DNA of 64,000 nucleotides from Arthrobacter antibioticus (GCF_030063205.1 NZ_JASISQ010000006.1:124001-188000), one strand, 5' to 3'. Positions 43,996-54,103 are shown, numbered from the stretch's first letter. The notes: generated by a model from the letters alone, not told the origin. Translations and numbers: made by a program.

Positions 43996-44085
43996 GGCGG
44001 CGCCGGCTCCCGGAGCGGGGATGGATTTTCAAGGTCGCCCAGCGGCCGAGGAAATCTCAGCGTCCGCGAGGGAGCCGGCGCCGCC
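43996..44085. repeat. 16-base inverted repeat enclosing 58 bases between fadD and pyc
   Basis: GGCGGCGCCGGCTCCC (43996-44011) and its exact complement (44070-44085) enclose 58 bases that can fold further. It sits between two convergent genes and probably acts as a bidirectional terminator; TTT follows the right arm on the plus strand and TTTT follows the left arm on the minus strand. The large loop is unusual for a terminator. Confidence 0.8.
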
Positions 44086-44121
44086 CTCTTTAGTTAAGGG
44101 GGCCGGAGCCGCCATGTGCTG

Positions 44122-47100
44122 TTAGGAGATCACCACCAGCAGGTCCCCACCCTGCACCTGAGCTACGCCGGAGACTGCCAGGCGGGAGACTGTGCCACCC
44201 ACCGGGGTAGTAATCGAAGCCTCCATTTTCATGGCTTCGATGGTGGCAACCGTCGCGCCAGCCTCAACCACATCGCCAACAACGAGCATGACGCTCACGG
44301 CTCCGGCGAAGGGTGCAGCGATTTGTCCTGGCACGCTCTCGTCAGCCTGTTCAGCAGCCTTGACGGTGCTTTCGATGCTGCGATCACGCACAGTGATGGG
44401 ACGGCTTTGGCCGTTGAGCTTGCACACAACTGTGCGCATTCCCTTCTCATCCGGCTCAGAGATCGTCTCAAGTGCCGCGATCAGGCGTACGCCCTTATCC
44501 AGATCCAGAGCGTGCTCAACCCCACGGCGTAAACCAAACAAGTAGTCACGTGTGTCGAGGACTGAAACATCACCGTACGCCTCACGAACAGCTTCAAATG
44601 CTTTGGTGGGTCCAGCGAAGAGTAAGCGGTTCAACGCCGCCCTGCGGGTAGCACTGTCACCGGCGAGCTCGGCGCTGTCAGCTGGGCTGAGAACGCCCAT
44701 CCGATCAGTCAGAGTGCGGCCCTGCAGCGCTTTGGTGCGGAATGGCTCAGGCCAGCCGCCCGGCGGGGTACCCAATTCTCCACCCAGGAAGCCCACCACA
44801 GAGTCCGGGATGTCATAATTTTCTGGATTCTCCTGAAAGTCGGCAGGGTCGGCCTTGATACCCACCAAATGCAGGGCAAGATCGCCCACAACTTTAGAGG
44901 AGGGGGTGACCTTTACAAGGTGGCCAAGAATTTTGTCCGCAGCCGTGTACATGTCCTCGATTTCTTCAAATCGCTCCCCCAGCCCCAGCGCAATGGCCTG
45001 CTGACGCAAATTGGAAAGTTGCCCACCGGGAATTTCATGCTGGTAAACCCTGCCGGTGGGTGCTGTAAGTCCTGATTCAAACGGTGAGTACAGGCGTCGC
45101 ACGGCTTCCCAATACGGTTCAAGGGAGCTGATGGCGGCTAGGTCAATGCCAGTGTCGCGCTCGGTGTGAGCCAATGCGGCAACGAGGGCAGAGGCTGAGG
45201 GCTGGCTTGTTGTCCCTGCCAGTGCGGCGGAGGCAACGTCAACGGCGTCGACCCCTGCATTAATGGCCGCCATCAGCGTAGCCAGCTGGCCACCTGCGGT
45301 GTCATGAGTGTGCAGGTGCACCGGCAGTTCGAAGCGCTCGCGCAGGGCCGTCACCAGTTTGGCTGCCGCAGCGGGGCGCAGGACCCCCGCCATATCCTTG
45401 ATCGCCAGGATATGGGCACCGGCGTCTACGATCCGCTGGGCCAGCTCCACGTAGTAATCGAGAGTGTAGATTTTTTCGGCAGGATCCAATAGATCGCCTG
45501 TGTAGCAAAGCGCCACTTCAGCCACTGCAGTTCCGGTGGCCCGCACGGCCCTAATGGCCGGCTCCATCTGGTCCACGTCGTTGAGGGCGTCGAAAATCCG
45601 GAAGATATCAATTCCGCTGGAGGCAGCCTCCTGAACAAATGCATCGGTGACTTCGCTAGGGTACGGCGTATAGCCCACCGTGTTTCGTCCGCGCAGGAGC
45701 ATTTGCAGGCAGACGTTCGGCAGCGCAACACGGAGCTGCTCCAGTCGCTGCCACGGGTCTTCACCGAGGAACCGCAGCGAAACGTCATAGGTGGCCCCGC
45801 CCCAAGCCTCAACCGAGAGCAGCGCCGGAGTCAGCACAGATACGGCTGGGCCCGGCGCAAGCAGGTCCCTGGTACGCACCCTGGTGGCCAGCAATGACTG
45901 GTGGGCGTCTCTGAACGTGGTATCCGTCACAGCTACAGCGGTTTGTGCACGCAAAGCTGCAGCGAAGCCTTCCGGGCCCAGCTCTGCCAATTGTTGCCGG
46001 GTTCCGGCCGGAGCCGAGTCCAGATCAACTTCAGGGAGTTTACGGGCCGGGTCTTCTAGCGCCGTTAGCTCACCGTGAGGCTTGTTGACAGTTGTATCCG
46101 CCAACCAGGTCAGCAGCTTTGTACCGCGATCCGAAGACACGTGGGAGTTCAATAATTCCGGGCGCTCATCAATAAATGAGGTGGCCACGTCTCCGGCGTT
46201 GAATGCGGGGTCAGCAAGAACTGCCTGCAGGAAGGCGATATTTGTTGAGACGCCGCGGATGCGGAATTCAGCCAGCGCACGGCGGGCACGGGAAACGGCT
46301 GCACCGTAGTCGCGTCCGCGGCATGTGAGCTTCACCAGCATGGAATCAAAGTGCGGGCTGATCTCGGCCCCTGCATAGATGGTTCCGCCGTCGAGCCTGA
46401 CACCCGCCCCACCGGCTGAACGGTAGGTAGTAATCTCTCCGACGTCTGGGCGGAACCCGTTGGACGGATCTTCAGTGGTGATTCTGCACTGCAGTGCAGC
46501 ACCCTTGACATGCACAGAGTCCTGGCTCAGACCAAGATCCGCCAGGGTCTCTCCGGCAGCGATTCGCAGCTGAGCCTGGACCAGATCAACATCTGTGATT
46601 TCTTCCGTGACGGTGTGTTCAACCTGAATACGCGGGTTCATCTCAATGAAGACGTGCTGACCGGCACGTTCACCAACAGTGTCTACCAGGAACTCAACGG
46701 TGCCGGCATTGACATAGCCCATGGCTTTGGCAAACTTCACAGCGTCGCTGTGCAACGCCTTGCGGATGTTCTCGTCCAAATTGGGGGCTGGGGCGATCTC
46801 AACCACTTTTTGGTGGCGGCGTTGCAAGGAACAGTCGCGTTCAAAAAGGTGAATCACGTTACCTTCGCCGTCGGCGAGGATTTGAACCTCAATGTGGCGC
46901 GGGCGTAGTACTGCTTGCTCGAGGAACATGGTGGCGTCACCAAAGGCGGCATCCGCTTCACGCATGGCAGCCTTGAGCGCCTCCTCCAAGTCCTCAGCCT
47001 TTTCAACACGACGCATACCGCGCCCGCCGCCGCCTGCCACAGCCTTGGCAAAAATGGGGTAACCGATCTCTGCGGCAGCACCAAGGAGGAACTCCAAGTC

Positions 47101-47517
47101 ATCGCTGGGCGCGCTTGACTTCAGAACAGGGATCCCTGCCTTGCGCGCAGCTTCCAGCGCGTGAACCTTGTTTCCGGTGAGTTCAAGCACCTCAGCCGGT
47201 GGCCCCACGAAAGTTATGCCAGCTTCTCTGGCAGCCGCTGCCAAGTCCGGATTTTCAGAGAGGAATCCGTACCCGGGGTAGATGGCATCTGCTCCGGATT
47301 CCTTAGCCACCCGAATCACTTCTGCCACATCCAGGTACGCCCGGACAGGGTGGCCCTCTTCACCAATCAGGTAGGCTTCATCTGCCTTTTGGCGGTGAAT
47401 AGAGGTCCGGTCTTCGTAGGGGTATACCGCAACCGTCTTGGCACCAAGCTCGTAGCTGGCACGGAAGGCCCGGATCGCGATTTCTCCGCGGTTGGCAACC
47501 AGAATTTTCGAAAACAT
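44122..47517 (-). CDS. pyc: Pyruvate carboxylase
   Basis: Biotin enzyme making oxaloacetate from pyruvate and bicarbonate, refilling the TCA cycle. The 1131-residue polypeptide is the full fusion: biotin carboxylase (about 1-450; MFSKILVANRGEIA at the start, ATP-grasp GGGGRGMRRV near 162), carboxyltransferase (about 530-800; TTFRDAHQSLLATRVRTRDL, split, and AIKDMAGVLRP), tetramer region, and C-terminal biotinyl domain with biotin-Lys in IEAMKMEAS. ATG 47517 is chosen, since AGGAGTGGG precedes it and the catalytic domain begins at once; 21 upstream in-frame residues are rejected. Confidence 0.97.
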   Translation of the reverse strand: MFSKILVANRGEIAIRAFRASYELGAKTVAVYPYEDRTSIHRQKADEAYLIGEEGHPVRAYLDVAEVIRVAKESGADAIYPGYGFLSENPDLAAAAREAGITFVGPPAEVLELTGNKVHALEAARKAGIPVLKSSAPSDDLEFLLGAAAEIGYPIFAKAVAGGGGRGMRRVEKAEDLEEALKAAMREADAAFGDATMFLEQAVLRPRHIEVQILADGEGNVIHLFERDCSLQRRHQKVVEIAPAPNLDENIRKALHSDAVKFAKAMGYVNAGTVEFLVDTVGERAGQHVFIEMNPRIQVEHTVTEEITDVDLVQAQLRIAAGETLADLGLSQDSVHVKGAALQCRITTEDPSNGFRPDVGEITTYRSAGGAGVRLDGGTIYAGAEISPHFDSMLVKLTCRGRDYGAAVSRARRALAEFRIRGVSTNIAFLQAVLADPAFNAGDVATSFIDERPELLNSHVSSDRGTKLLTWLADTTVNKPHGELTALEDPARKLPEVDLDSAPAGTRQQLAELGPEGFAAALRAQTAVAVTDTTFRDAHQSLLATRVRTRDLLAPGPAVSVLTPALLSVEAWGGATYDVSLRFLGEDPWQRLEQLRVALPNVCLQMLLRGRNTVGYTPYPSEVTDAFVQEAASSGIDIFRIFDALNDVDQMEPAIRAVRATGTAVAEVALCYTGDLLDPAEKIYTLDYYVELAQRIVDAGAHILAIKDMAGVLRPAAAAKLVTALRERFELPVHLHTHDTAGGQLATLMAAINAGVDAVDVASAALAGTTSQPSASALVAALAHTERDTGIDLAAISSLEPYWEAVRRLYSPFESGLTAPTGRVYQHEIPGGQLSNLRQQAIALGLGERFEEIEDMYTAADKILGHLVKVTPSSKVVGDLALHLVGIKADPADFQENPENYDIPDSVVGFLGGELGTPPGGWPEPFRTKALQGRTLTDRMGVLSPADSAELAGDSATRRAALNRLLFAGPTKAFEAVREAYGDVSVLDTRDYLFGLRRGVEHALDLDKGVRLIAALETISEPDEKGMRTVVCKLNGQSRPITVRDRSIESTVKAAEQADESVPGQIAAPFAGAVSVMLVVGDVVEAGATVATIEAMKMEASITTPVGGTVSRLAVSGVAQVQGGDLLVVIS

Positions 47518-47864
47518 CCCACTCCTGTTTAAACGATTGTCAAGCGGAACAAGCTTTGGCCCTTGGCTCAAGGCTGCCAAGCTATGTCCCGCTAGCCAAG
47601 ACAGCTACCGCACGTGGTTACGCGCGGCGCCTGTCTCTTGGTAGAGGCTGTAATAAATCTATTGTTCGGCGAATCACATCAGTGCCCTTTAGGCGATGAT
47701 TCCACTTCTGTGCCGTGACACAAAGTTGTGTTAGTTTCTCTCGCACACTAACAGCAACCAAATCCTGTAACACAAATCACTTCCATGTCCGTAATAAAAA
47801 ACCCGGGAACAAAAGTGTTGACACAGTTCCTTAAATATGGCCACGCCTGTTGCTCAGGACTGGG
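47518..47864. other. gcvP-pyc intergenic region and pyc leader
   Basis: 347 bases. Near the gcvP end is a terminator-like stem (47796-47830). In the middle are two interlocking inverted repeats: ACACAA-N2-TTGTGT (47718-47731) and TGTTAGT-N11-ACTAACA (47729-47753), 200-236 bases before the pyc start. They could be operators for a regulator of pyc. No clear promoter pair was seen. Confidence 0.5.
47796..47830 (-). terminator. Probable gcvP terminator
   Basis: On the minus strand GGAAC (47830-47826) pairs with GTTCC (47810-47806), with TGTG/CAC inside, then CGGG and TTTTTT (47801-47796). A modest stem but a clear U6 tract 35 bases past the gcvP stop. Confidence 0.6.
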
Positions 47865-50789
47865 TCAAAAGACTTCAGCCAGCTCCTCCATAGACGGGCA
47901 CGAGCACACAAGATTTCGATCCCCAAAAGCCTGATCAATGCGGCGCACCACCGGCCAGTACTTGGCCCGCGGATCCACCCCTGCAGGGAAAACCGCTTCC
48001 TCCCTGCTGTACGGGTGTCCCCATTTCTGGGCAATACTTTGCGCCGTGTGTGGGGCGTTGCCCAGTGGATTGTCATCAGTTGGCCAGAGACCGTCCTGCA
48101 CCGCCGCGATTTCCTTGCGGATAGCAATCATGGCATTAATGAACCGCTCGATCTCACCCAAGTCCTCAGACTCAGTGGGCTCGATCATCAAGGTTCCGGC
48201 TACTGGGAAAGACATGGTTGGTGCATGGAAACCGTAGTCGATCAGACGTTTAGCTACATCGTCAACACTCACTCCGGAGTCTGCGGTAATACCGCGCAGA
48301 TCCAGGATGCACTCATGCGCGACCAGGTCATGGGCGCCCGTGTAGAGGACCGGGTAGTGCTCACCCAAGCGGCGGGCGATGTAGTTTGCCGACAGGATCG
48401 CAGTCTGGGTTGCCAGCCGGAGTCCGTCGGGGCCCATCATGCGAATGTAGGCCCACGAAATGGGCAGGATCGACGCCGAACCGTACGGTGCACTGGAGAC
48501 CAGCCCCACCGAAGACTTAGCTCCGAGCTCACGGGCAGGCAAGTGCTTGGCCAAATGTGCACCAACGGCTACCGGGCCAACACCAGGACCCCCGCCGCCG
48601 TGCGGAATGCAGAAAGTCTTATGCAAATTCAGGTGCGAAACATCGGCACCGAACTTACCCGGCTGTGCCAACCCAACCAAAGCGTTCAGGTTGGCGCCAT
48701 CAACGTAAACCTGACCACCGGCGTCGTGAATCATGGCGCAAATGCTGCTGATCGAGGTCTCAAACACACCATGCGTCGAAGGATAGGTGACCATGATGGC
48801 CGCCAAGTTTTCTTCGTGGAGGTTGATCCGCCATTTCAGATCATCTATGTCGATATTGCCAAATCCGTCAGTGGCAACCGAAACAACTTTCAATCCTGCC
48901 ATGACAGCCGAGGCCGCATTAGTACCGTGCGCAGAGGTGGGGATCAAGACGATATCGCGATCCGGGTTGCCGTTCTCCACATGAAAAGCCCGGATAGCCA
49001 TCAGCCCGGCAAACTCCCCCTGTGAGCCGGCATTGGGTTGCACAGAAACAGCGTCGTAGCCGGTGATCTCCGCCAACCACGCTTCCAACTGTGTTGCCAG
49101 CTCTACGATCCCTACCGTGTCCGTAGCCGGTGCGAAGGGATGTAACTGGGAGAATTCCGGCCAGGTCACTGCCGCCATTTCGGCTGTGGCATTCAATTTC
49201 ATGGTGCACGAGCCCAACGGAATCATGCCACGGTCAAGGGCGTAGTCCGCGTCGGAAAGTTTGCGCAGGTAGCGCAGCATCTGCGTTTCAGAGTTGTGCG
49301 CATGAAACACCGCGTTGCTCATGTATCCGGTAGAGCGGGCGGGGGTGGGCAATTCTACGGCGCGGGCCTCCCTCGCCTCACGCGCCGGCCCGGTGCCACC
49401 GTTCTGAACGGGCACCTGACCGGCTAAGAGCCTTGAAATTTCAGCTACATCGGCATCCGTAGTAGTTTCATCAACCGCAATTTGTACATGGTCGTGGTCA
49501 ACGTGGCGTAGGAGGATCCCTGCGCGGTGGGCTGCTGCAACTAGTTCAGCTGCCGCATGTCCGCTACCAGCAGCGACCCGAATTTTGAGTGTGTCGAAGT
49601 AGTTTGTGTGCACCACGGCATGCCCGGAGTCCGTGGCCGCCGTTGCTACGGCCTTGGCGCGGGTATGTACTGCGGTAGCGATCCTGCGCAGCCCGTCAGG
49701 TCCGTGGTAGAGAGCGTACATGCCTGCCATGACGGCCAAGAGTACTTGGGCGGTGCAGATGTTAGAGGTGGCCTTCTCCCGGCGGATGTGCTGCTCGCGG
49801 GTCTGCAATGCCAACCGGTATCCCGGATTACCCGCTGCATCCTTGGAGACACCCACCAAGCGGCCAGGCAGTGCGCGCTCAAGGCCCTGACGAACCGCCA
49901 TGTACCCTGCGTGTGGGCCGCCAAAGCCCATAGGCACGCCGAAACGTTGAGATGTCCCCACCGCAAGGTCCGCACCCAACTCACCCGGAGATTCCAGCAG
50001 GGTCAGGGCCAGCAGGTCAGCGGCCACAGCTACTACGGCTTTCCGTTCTTTGGCTGCGGCAATGATCGGGGCAATGTCCCGGATGAGCCCGGAATCCCCC
50101 GGGTACTGCAGAAGCACACCAAAGAACGCAACATCAGGGAGCTTTTCATCAAAGTTATGCGCTAGCACCGGGATGCCCATGGCCTTGGCGCGCGTATGCA
50201 CTACAGCGAGAGTCTGCGGGAACGCATCAGCATCAACCAACAGGACGGCATCCTGCGCTGCTGTGCGATTACTGCGGCGCATCAGTGCCACCGCCTCAGC
50301 TGCCGCCGTTCCTTCATCAAGCATGGAAGCGTTGGCTGTCACCATCCCGGTCAGGTCTGCCACCACTGTTTGAAAATTCAGCAGCGCCTCGAGCCGGCCC
50401 TGGGAGATTTCCGGCTGGTACGGCGTATATGCCGTGTACCACGCGGGAGACTCCAGCACGTTGCGTTGGATGACCCCAGGGGTGTGCGTGCCGTAGTAGC
50501 CTTGACCGATAAATGACTTGTTCAGCGTGTTCTTCGCTGCCAACGACTTTAACTCGGCAAGCATGGCTTCCTCCGAAGCGGCTGCCGGCAAGGCCAGGGG
50601 GGCTGTGGTGTAGATGGATTTGGGCAGCGCGGCTGTTGAAAGCTCCTCCAAAGAAGCGAATCCTAGGGTGCTCAACATATGATGAACGTGGGGTTGCGCA
50701 GTAACCCCAATGTGTCGATCACTAAAAACGGCCGACACAAGGTTGTTTGTGTCTTGGCGCCCGGGTAAATTCTCAGGGGTGTTTGTCAA
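47865..50789 (-). CDS. gcvP: Glycine dehydrogenase (decarboxylating), P-protein
   Basis: PLP-dependent P-protein of the glycine cleavage system; decarboxylates glycine and passes the aminomethyl group to lipoyl-GcvH. About 974 residues, the full-length single-chain type. The PLP lysine is in [18 protein letters not shown] (about 715-732); [14 protein letters not shown] (about 97) and [13 protein letters not shown] (about 523) are also present. TTG 50789 is preferred to TTG 50801, because GGAG lies 6 bases before it. The gene stands apart from gcvH (54734-55120), and gcvT is not in the window. It is divergent from the ParA-like gene. Confidence 0.95.
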   Translation of the reverse strand: MTNTPENLPGRQDTNNLVSAVFSDRHIGVTAQPHVHHMLSTLGFASLEELSTAALPKSIYTTAPLALPAAASEEAMLAELKSLAAKNTLNKSFIGQGYYGTHTPGVIQRNVLESPAWYTAYTPYQPEISQGRLEALLNFQTVVADLTGMVTANASMLDEGTAAAEAVALMRRSNRTAAQDAVLLVDADAFPQTLAVVHTRAKAMGIPVLAHNFDEKLPDVAFFGVLLQYPGDSGLIRDIAPIIAAAKERKAVVAVAADLLALTLLESPGELGADLAVGTSQRFGVPMGFGGPHAGYMAVRQGLERALPGRLVGVSKDAAGNPGYRLALQTREQHIRREKATSNICTAQVLLAVMAGMYALYHGPDGLRRIATAVHTRAKAVATAATDSGHAVVHTNYFDTLKIRVAAGSGHAAAELVAAAHRAGILLRHVDHDHVQIAVDETTTDADVAEISRLLAGQVPVQNGGTGPAREAREARAVELPTPARSTGYMSNAVFHAHNSETQMLRYLRKLSDADYALDRGMIPLGSCTMKLNATAEMAAVTWPEFSQLHPFAPATDTVGIVELATQLEAWLAEITGYDAVSVQPNAGSQGEFAGLMAIRAFHVENGNPDRDIVLIPTSAHGTNAASAVMAGLKVVSVATDGFGNIDIDDLKWRINLHEENLAAIMVTYPSTHGVFETSISSICAMIHDAGGQVYVDGANLNALVGLAQPGKFGADVSHLNLHKTFCIPHGGGGPGVGPVAVGAHLAKHLPARELGAKSSVGLVSSAPYGSASILPISWAYIRMMGPDGLRLATQTAILSANYIARRLGEHYPVLYTGAHDLVAHECILDLRGITADSGVSVDDVAKRLIDYGFHAPTMSFPVAGTLMIEPTESEDLGEIERFINAMIAIRKEIAAVQDGLWPTDDNPLGNAPHTAQSIAQKWGHPYSREEAVFPAGVDPRAKYWPVVRRIDQAFGDRNLVCSCPSMEELAEVF

Positions 50790-50892
50790 TGGGTTCTCCA
50801 AGTCGCGAACGTTCCACAGCTATTGTATGTGTCAGAGCTATTCGCAGCAGCACAAGATTTAGGTAAGCAACGCAAAGGGTAATGGTTCATCC

Positions 50893-51729
50893 GTGCAAGT
50901 AGTGAGTATCAGCAGCCTCAAAGGCGGCGTCGGCAAAACGTCAGTCACGCTTGGCTTGGCCTCAGCAGCCTTGGCCGCCGGCATCCCAACCTTGGTGATC
51001 GATCTTGATCCCCATGCCGACGCCACCACTGGGCTCGGTGTAGCCGCGCGTGGGCAATTGGACATCGGTCAACTGATCAAGAATTCTCGTAAAGCTGACT
51101 TAGCAGCCAACGTTGTGCCCAGTGGTTGGCTTGCAGCGCACCAGAGCGAGAACGAAAGCACACCAACGCTCGACGTCGCCATGGGCTCTGCCTTCAGCGG
51201 GATCTACGATAGGCCAGATCTTGGCAAACGAGACCTTCGCCGCCTTGCCACAATCTTAGCCAATGCAGACCGTGACGGCACAGCGCCATACCAACTAGTG
51301 CTTATCGATTGCCCTCCCTCACTAAACGGGCTCACCCGCATGGCGTGGACAGCAAGTAGCCGGGTGCTGTTGGTTGCCGAGCCTGGGCTGTTCTCTGTTG
51401 CCGGCACACAGCGCACGCTTCGGGCTATTGAACTTTTCCGCACCGAATTCGCTCCAGCGTTAGTTCCTGCCGGCATCGTTGCCAACAGGGTGCGCACAGG
51501 TTCCAATGAGCATGCCTACAGATTGTCTGAAATGAAGACTATGTTTGGCGAACTGCTTCTCTCACCCACGATCCCTGAGCAGGCAAACTGGCAGCAGATA
51601 CAGGGTGCGGCGCACCCTGTGCACCAGTGGCCCGGAGACTCGGCAAAGAACGCCTCAGCTCTCTTTGACAGTTTGTTGGATTCAGTGCTGAACCAAAGCG
51701 CCACCCGCAGCCGCCTCTACCGCGGCTGA
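50893..51729 (+). CDS. Orphan ParA-family ATPase
   Basis: MinD/ParA/Soj-family P-loop ATPase of 278 residues. The deviant Walker A SLKGGVGKTSVT (about 8-19) with signature Lys, Walker A' DLDPHADATTGLG (about 39) and Walker B LVLIDCPPSLNGL (about 137-149) are intact. The start GTG 50893 follows AAAGGGTAATG. No parB or parS-like gene accompanies it and the chromosome partition locus is elsewhere, so the cargo is unknown. It sits between gcvP and the merR operon on the opposite strand, where mycobacteria have other genes. Confidence 0.85.
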   Translation: MQVVSISSLKGGVGKTSVTLGLASAALAAGIPTLVIDLDPHADATTGLGVAARGQLDIGQLIKNSRKADLAANVVPSGWLAAHQSENESTPTLDVAMGSAFSGIYDRPDLGKRDLRRLATILANADRDGTAPYQLVLIDCPPSLNGLTRMAWTASSRVLLVAEPGLFSVAGTQRTLRAIELFRTEFAPALVPAGIVANRVRTGSNEHAYRLSEMKTMFGELLLSPTIPEQANWQQIQGAAHPVHQWPGDSAKNASALFDSLLDSVLNQSATRSRLYRG

Positions 51730-51813
51730 GCAAGCCTACTTCGCCAAGAGCCGCCAGCATGATGCTCTTGCCCGGCCAATAAATGAAACCACATTAACAG
51801 TAGCCGTTACTAG

Positions 51814-51831
51814 CTCTCCAGTGGTGGAGAG
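51814..51831. terminator. Hairpin between convergent parA-like and merR genes
   Basis: CTCTCCA (51814-51820) and TGGAGAG (51825-51831) form a seven-base perfect stem with a GTGG loop. U-tracts are absent, so function as a terminator is only likely from position. Confidence 0.5.
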
Positions 51832-51948
51832 TCTCAACCATTACTACGGGCTAGTTGAAATACACATTGAGGGGGAAATGTATTTGAGCATGACTGACTC
51901 AAAAACCAGAACCTGTTGCTAATTCTTCCCGGTTCCACTTCTAGCTGT

Positions 51949-51978
51949 AGTTGGTTCTAGGAGAGTTGGTTCTAGGAA
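51949..51978. repeat. 15-base tandem duplication across the merR stop codon
   Basis: AGTTGGTTCTAGGAG (51949-51963) is followed by AGTTGGTTCTAGGAA (51964-51978), one mismatch. The merR stop codon (51974-51972) is in the second copy, so its C-terminus may have been shortened or extended by the event. Confidence 0.88.
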
Positions 51979-52565
51979 ATCTTGCGGGTTTCCCGGCGCT
52001 TACCCAGCTCATCATCGGGGAAGCTCTGCACGGCTGCATGCTCACTGGGCAACGACGCCAAACTACCTTCAACTTCTCGCCAGACACGTCCCACGGCGAT
52101 CCCAAAGACACCTTGGCCACCCTGGACAAGGTCAATGACCTCATCCGCTGAGGTGCATTCATAGACTGATGCGCCATCACTCATCAAAGTGATTTGGGCC
52201 AGATCTTCAACGCCACGTTCGCGCAGGTGTTCAACGGCCGCGCGAATCTGCTGCAGCGAAACACCTGTGTCCAACAACCGCTTGACAACCTTCAAAACGA
52301 GAATGTCCCGGAAACCATAGAGCCGTTGCGAACCGGAACCGGCTGCTCCGCGCACGGCAGGTTCCACCAGTCCCGTCCGGGCCCAGTAATCCAGTTGGCG
52401 GTAGGTGATACCGGCGGCCTTGCAGGCTGTTGGCCCTCGGTAGCCTGCGTTTTCATCCAGTACGGGCAGATCTTCAGTGAAAAGCAAACCCTGCGAACCT
52501 GCCTTCATGGCAGTGCTGGGGACAACGGCTGCCGTTAGCTCGCCGGCGTCACTCTTAGCACTCAC
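51972..52565 (-). CDS. MerR-family regulator, Rv1830-like
   Basis: MerR transcription factor, 197 residues. The winged helix-turn-helix domain lies at about 40-110, with GYRGPTACKAAGITYRQLDYW (split) and RLYGFRDILVLKVVKRLLDTG; the effector part is short and has no metal-binding Cys set. GTG 52565 is chosen, since AGGAGGATCCAC precedes it at ideal spacing and removes a 62-residue extension without similarity. It is the last gene of gcvH-garA-ftsR-BFN-merR, though a 264-base gap upstream suggests its own promoter. It matches Rv1830 by order. Confidence 0.88.
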   Translation of the reverse strand: MSAKSDAGELTAAVVPSTAMKAGSQGLLFTEDLPVLDENAGYRGPTACKAAGITYRQLDYWARTGLVEPAVRGAAGSGSQRLYGFRDILVLKVVKRLLDTGVSLQQIRAAVEHLRERGVEDLAQITLMSDGASVYECTSADEVIDLVQGGQGVFGIAVGRVWREVEGSLASLPSEHAAVQSFPDDELGKRRETRKIS

Positions 52566-52829
52566 GTGGATCCTCCTGTTCACAGCCCCCTGGACGGTTG
52601 GTTTGCTGACACACGGCCAAGGCCAGACACGTCGAGGGCGAGCTTTACGGGCTCGTACCTCAAGTGTGCCCGTGCCAGCCGAAGCTTGCAATGGGGAACT
52701 CGATACTCCGACGTTAGAGGGGTGCGGGACCAAGGTCAAAGACGTCTGCACAACAATTTAACCGTGTCGAAAGTTTCAGCTTCAAGTTTAACCTTAGACA
52801 TTGTCCAAAAAACGTGAAATCCGGCGAAA

Positions 52830-53336
52830 TTACTTGTCAAAGTCTTCCGGTTCGACCTCATTGAGGAATTCCCTAAATTGACGTACTTCACGTTCTTTCG
52901 CCTCATCGTCAGCGACAGCTTGCTCATTGCCATCCTGGTCGTGATCGCCAATGACAACCCCGGCTTCATCCACGAGAGACTCCGCAGCCCAAATGGGGCA
53001 TTGTGCTCGCTGAGCGATGGCGATGGCGTCTGAGGCTCGCGAACCAATGATGGTTCCGTTATCAAAAACCAGTTCGGCGTAGAAGACGCTGTCTTCAACT
53101 TTTGTCAGGTTCACTTGCGAAATACTGTGGCCTAGAGCCAGTACAACTCCGCAGAGCAGGTCATGAGTCAGAGGCCTTGGCGGCACAACGCCCTGCTCTG
53201 CCAAAGCTATGGCGGTGGCCTCAGAGGCACCTATCCAGATGGGGATATGACGCTCACCCATCAATTCACGCAGTAGGACCAGCGGCTGATTTGAGGGCAT
53301 CTCTATTCGAACACCGACAATTTTTACTTCAATCAC
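52830..53336 (-). CDS. Bifunctional nuclease family protein (DUF151)
   Basis: BFN/DUF151 family; plant and Mycobacterium (Rv1829) relatives exist, but the bacterial role is not clear. The 168-residue product has the family core EMPSNQPLVLLRE (about 13-25), PIWIGASEATAIALA (about 33-47) and SRASDAIAIAQR (about 99-110), then an acidic tail ending EVEPEDFDK. GTG 53336 overlaps the upstream merR gene by four bases (GTGA). Confidence 0.9.
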   Translation of the reverse strand: MIEVKIVGVRIEMPSNQPLVLLRELMGERHIPIWIGASEATAIALAEQGVVPPRPLTHDLLCGVVLALGHSISQVNLTKVEDSVFYAELVFDNGTIIGSRASDAIAIAQRAQCPIWAAESLVDEAGVVIGDHDQDGNEQAVADDEAKEREVRQFREFLNEVEPEDFDK

Positions 53337-54097
53337 GGCGTTTCCATTTCGGCTATCCGGGCCTGCACCAGAGCACTATGCAATCCCAAACATAACTCGG
53401 CTATTTCCCGGGCCGCCTCAGCCGCCCGCATAGTTGAGGTGCTGCCCTTACGCGAGGACACGGGCCCAACGGCTCGCTCAACCAAACCAAATTCTCTTTC
53501 GGCAGCAGCCTGAAAGGGCCGCAAGTGCCGCGGTTCAAGTCCGTGTGCAGCCAAGGCGGTGCACGCTTGCGCAACTTTCAGGCCGTGATCATCAAATGTG
53601 CCATCCTGGAGCCCTATCAAGCCATAGCTGAGCATAGCTTCGTACAGCTCAGCACTGGCCCCGGATTCAGCGCACAGTTGCTCGGGTGTCAGCCGTCGTG
53701 ATCGACTCTTAAGTTCCTTAGCAAGGTCCTCGGAGACCATCCGCGGCGTAATCGAAACACCCGGAGGTAGGTTCACCGGGGTGAGACCGGAGTCAATAGC
53801 ATCCAAGTATTCGCGGATGACTTTCAATGGCAGGTAATGATCTCGCTGGAGAGCCAAAACAAAGCGCAGCCGTTCAACGTCGGAGTCATGGAACTGACGG
53901 TAACCGGCGGGCGTCCGCTGAGGGGTGATCAATCCCTTTTCTTCATAAAAGCGGATCTTGGATGCCGTGACAGTTGGGAAATCCGTGCACAGCAGGGCCA
54001 AAACCTCGCCAATATTCAAGACACCTCCGGCACCTAGATGCCGGTTAGTTTGGACGTCCACCAATCGGCTCCGGGCTCCAGTGCTCAGACTTCCCAC
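53333..54097 (-). CDS. ftsR: FtsR-like MerR-family regulator (Rv1828 type)
   Basis: MerR-family regulator homologous to Rv1828 and to Corynebacterium FtsR, which activates ftsZ. The 254 residues carry LNIGEVLALLCTDFPTVTASKIRFYEEKGL (split; helix-turn-helix at about 27-56) and TPAGYRQFHDSDVERLRFVL (split), then a long C-terminal dimer/effector domain. GTG 54097 with AGGG five bases upstream is used; TTG 54019 after GGAGG is an alternative. It may act on the palindrome upstream of ftsZ. Symbol given by likely orthology. Confidence 0.82.
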   Translation of the reverse strand: MGSLSTGARSRLVDVQTNRHLGAGGVLNIGEVLALLCTDFPTVTASKIRFYEEKGLITPQRTPAGYRQFHDSDVERLRFVLALQRDHYLPLKVIREYLDAIDSGLTPVNLPPGVSITPRMVSEDLAKELKSRSRRLTPEQLCAESGASAELYEAMLSYGLIGLQDGTFDDHGLKVAQACTALAAHGLEPRHLRPFQAAAEREFGLVERAVGPVSSRKGSTSTMRAAEAAREIAELCLGLHSALVQARIAEMETP

Positions 54098-54103
54098 AAC
54101 GCC

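Noticed and set aside
47850-49025. Plus-strand 391-codon frame inside gcvP
   Set aside because: Antisense to conserved gcvP coding sequence; the translation is His/Arg-rich without motifs.
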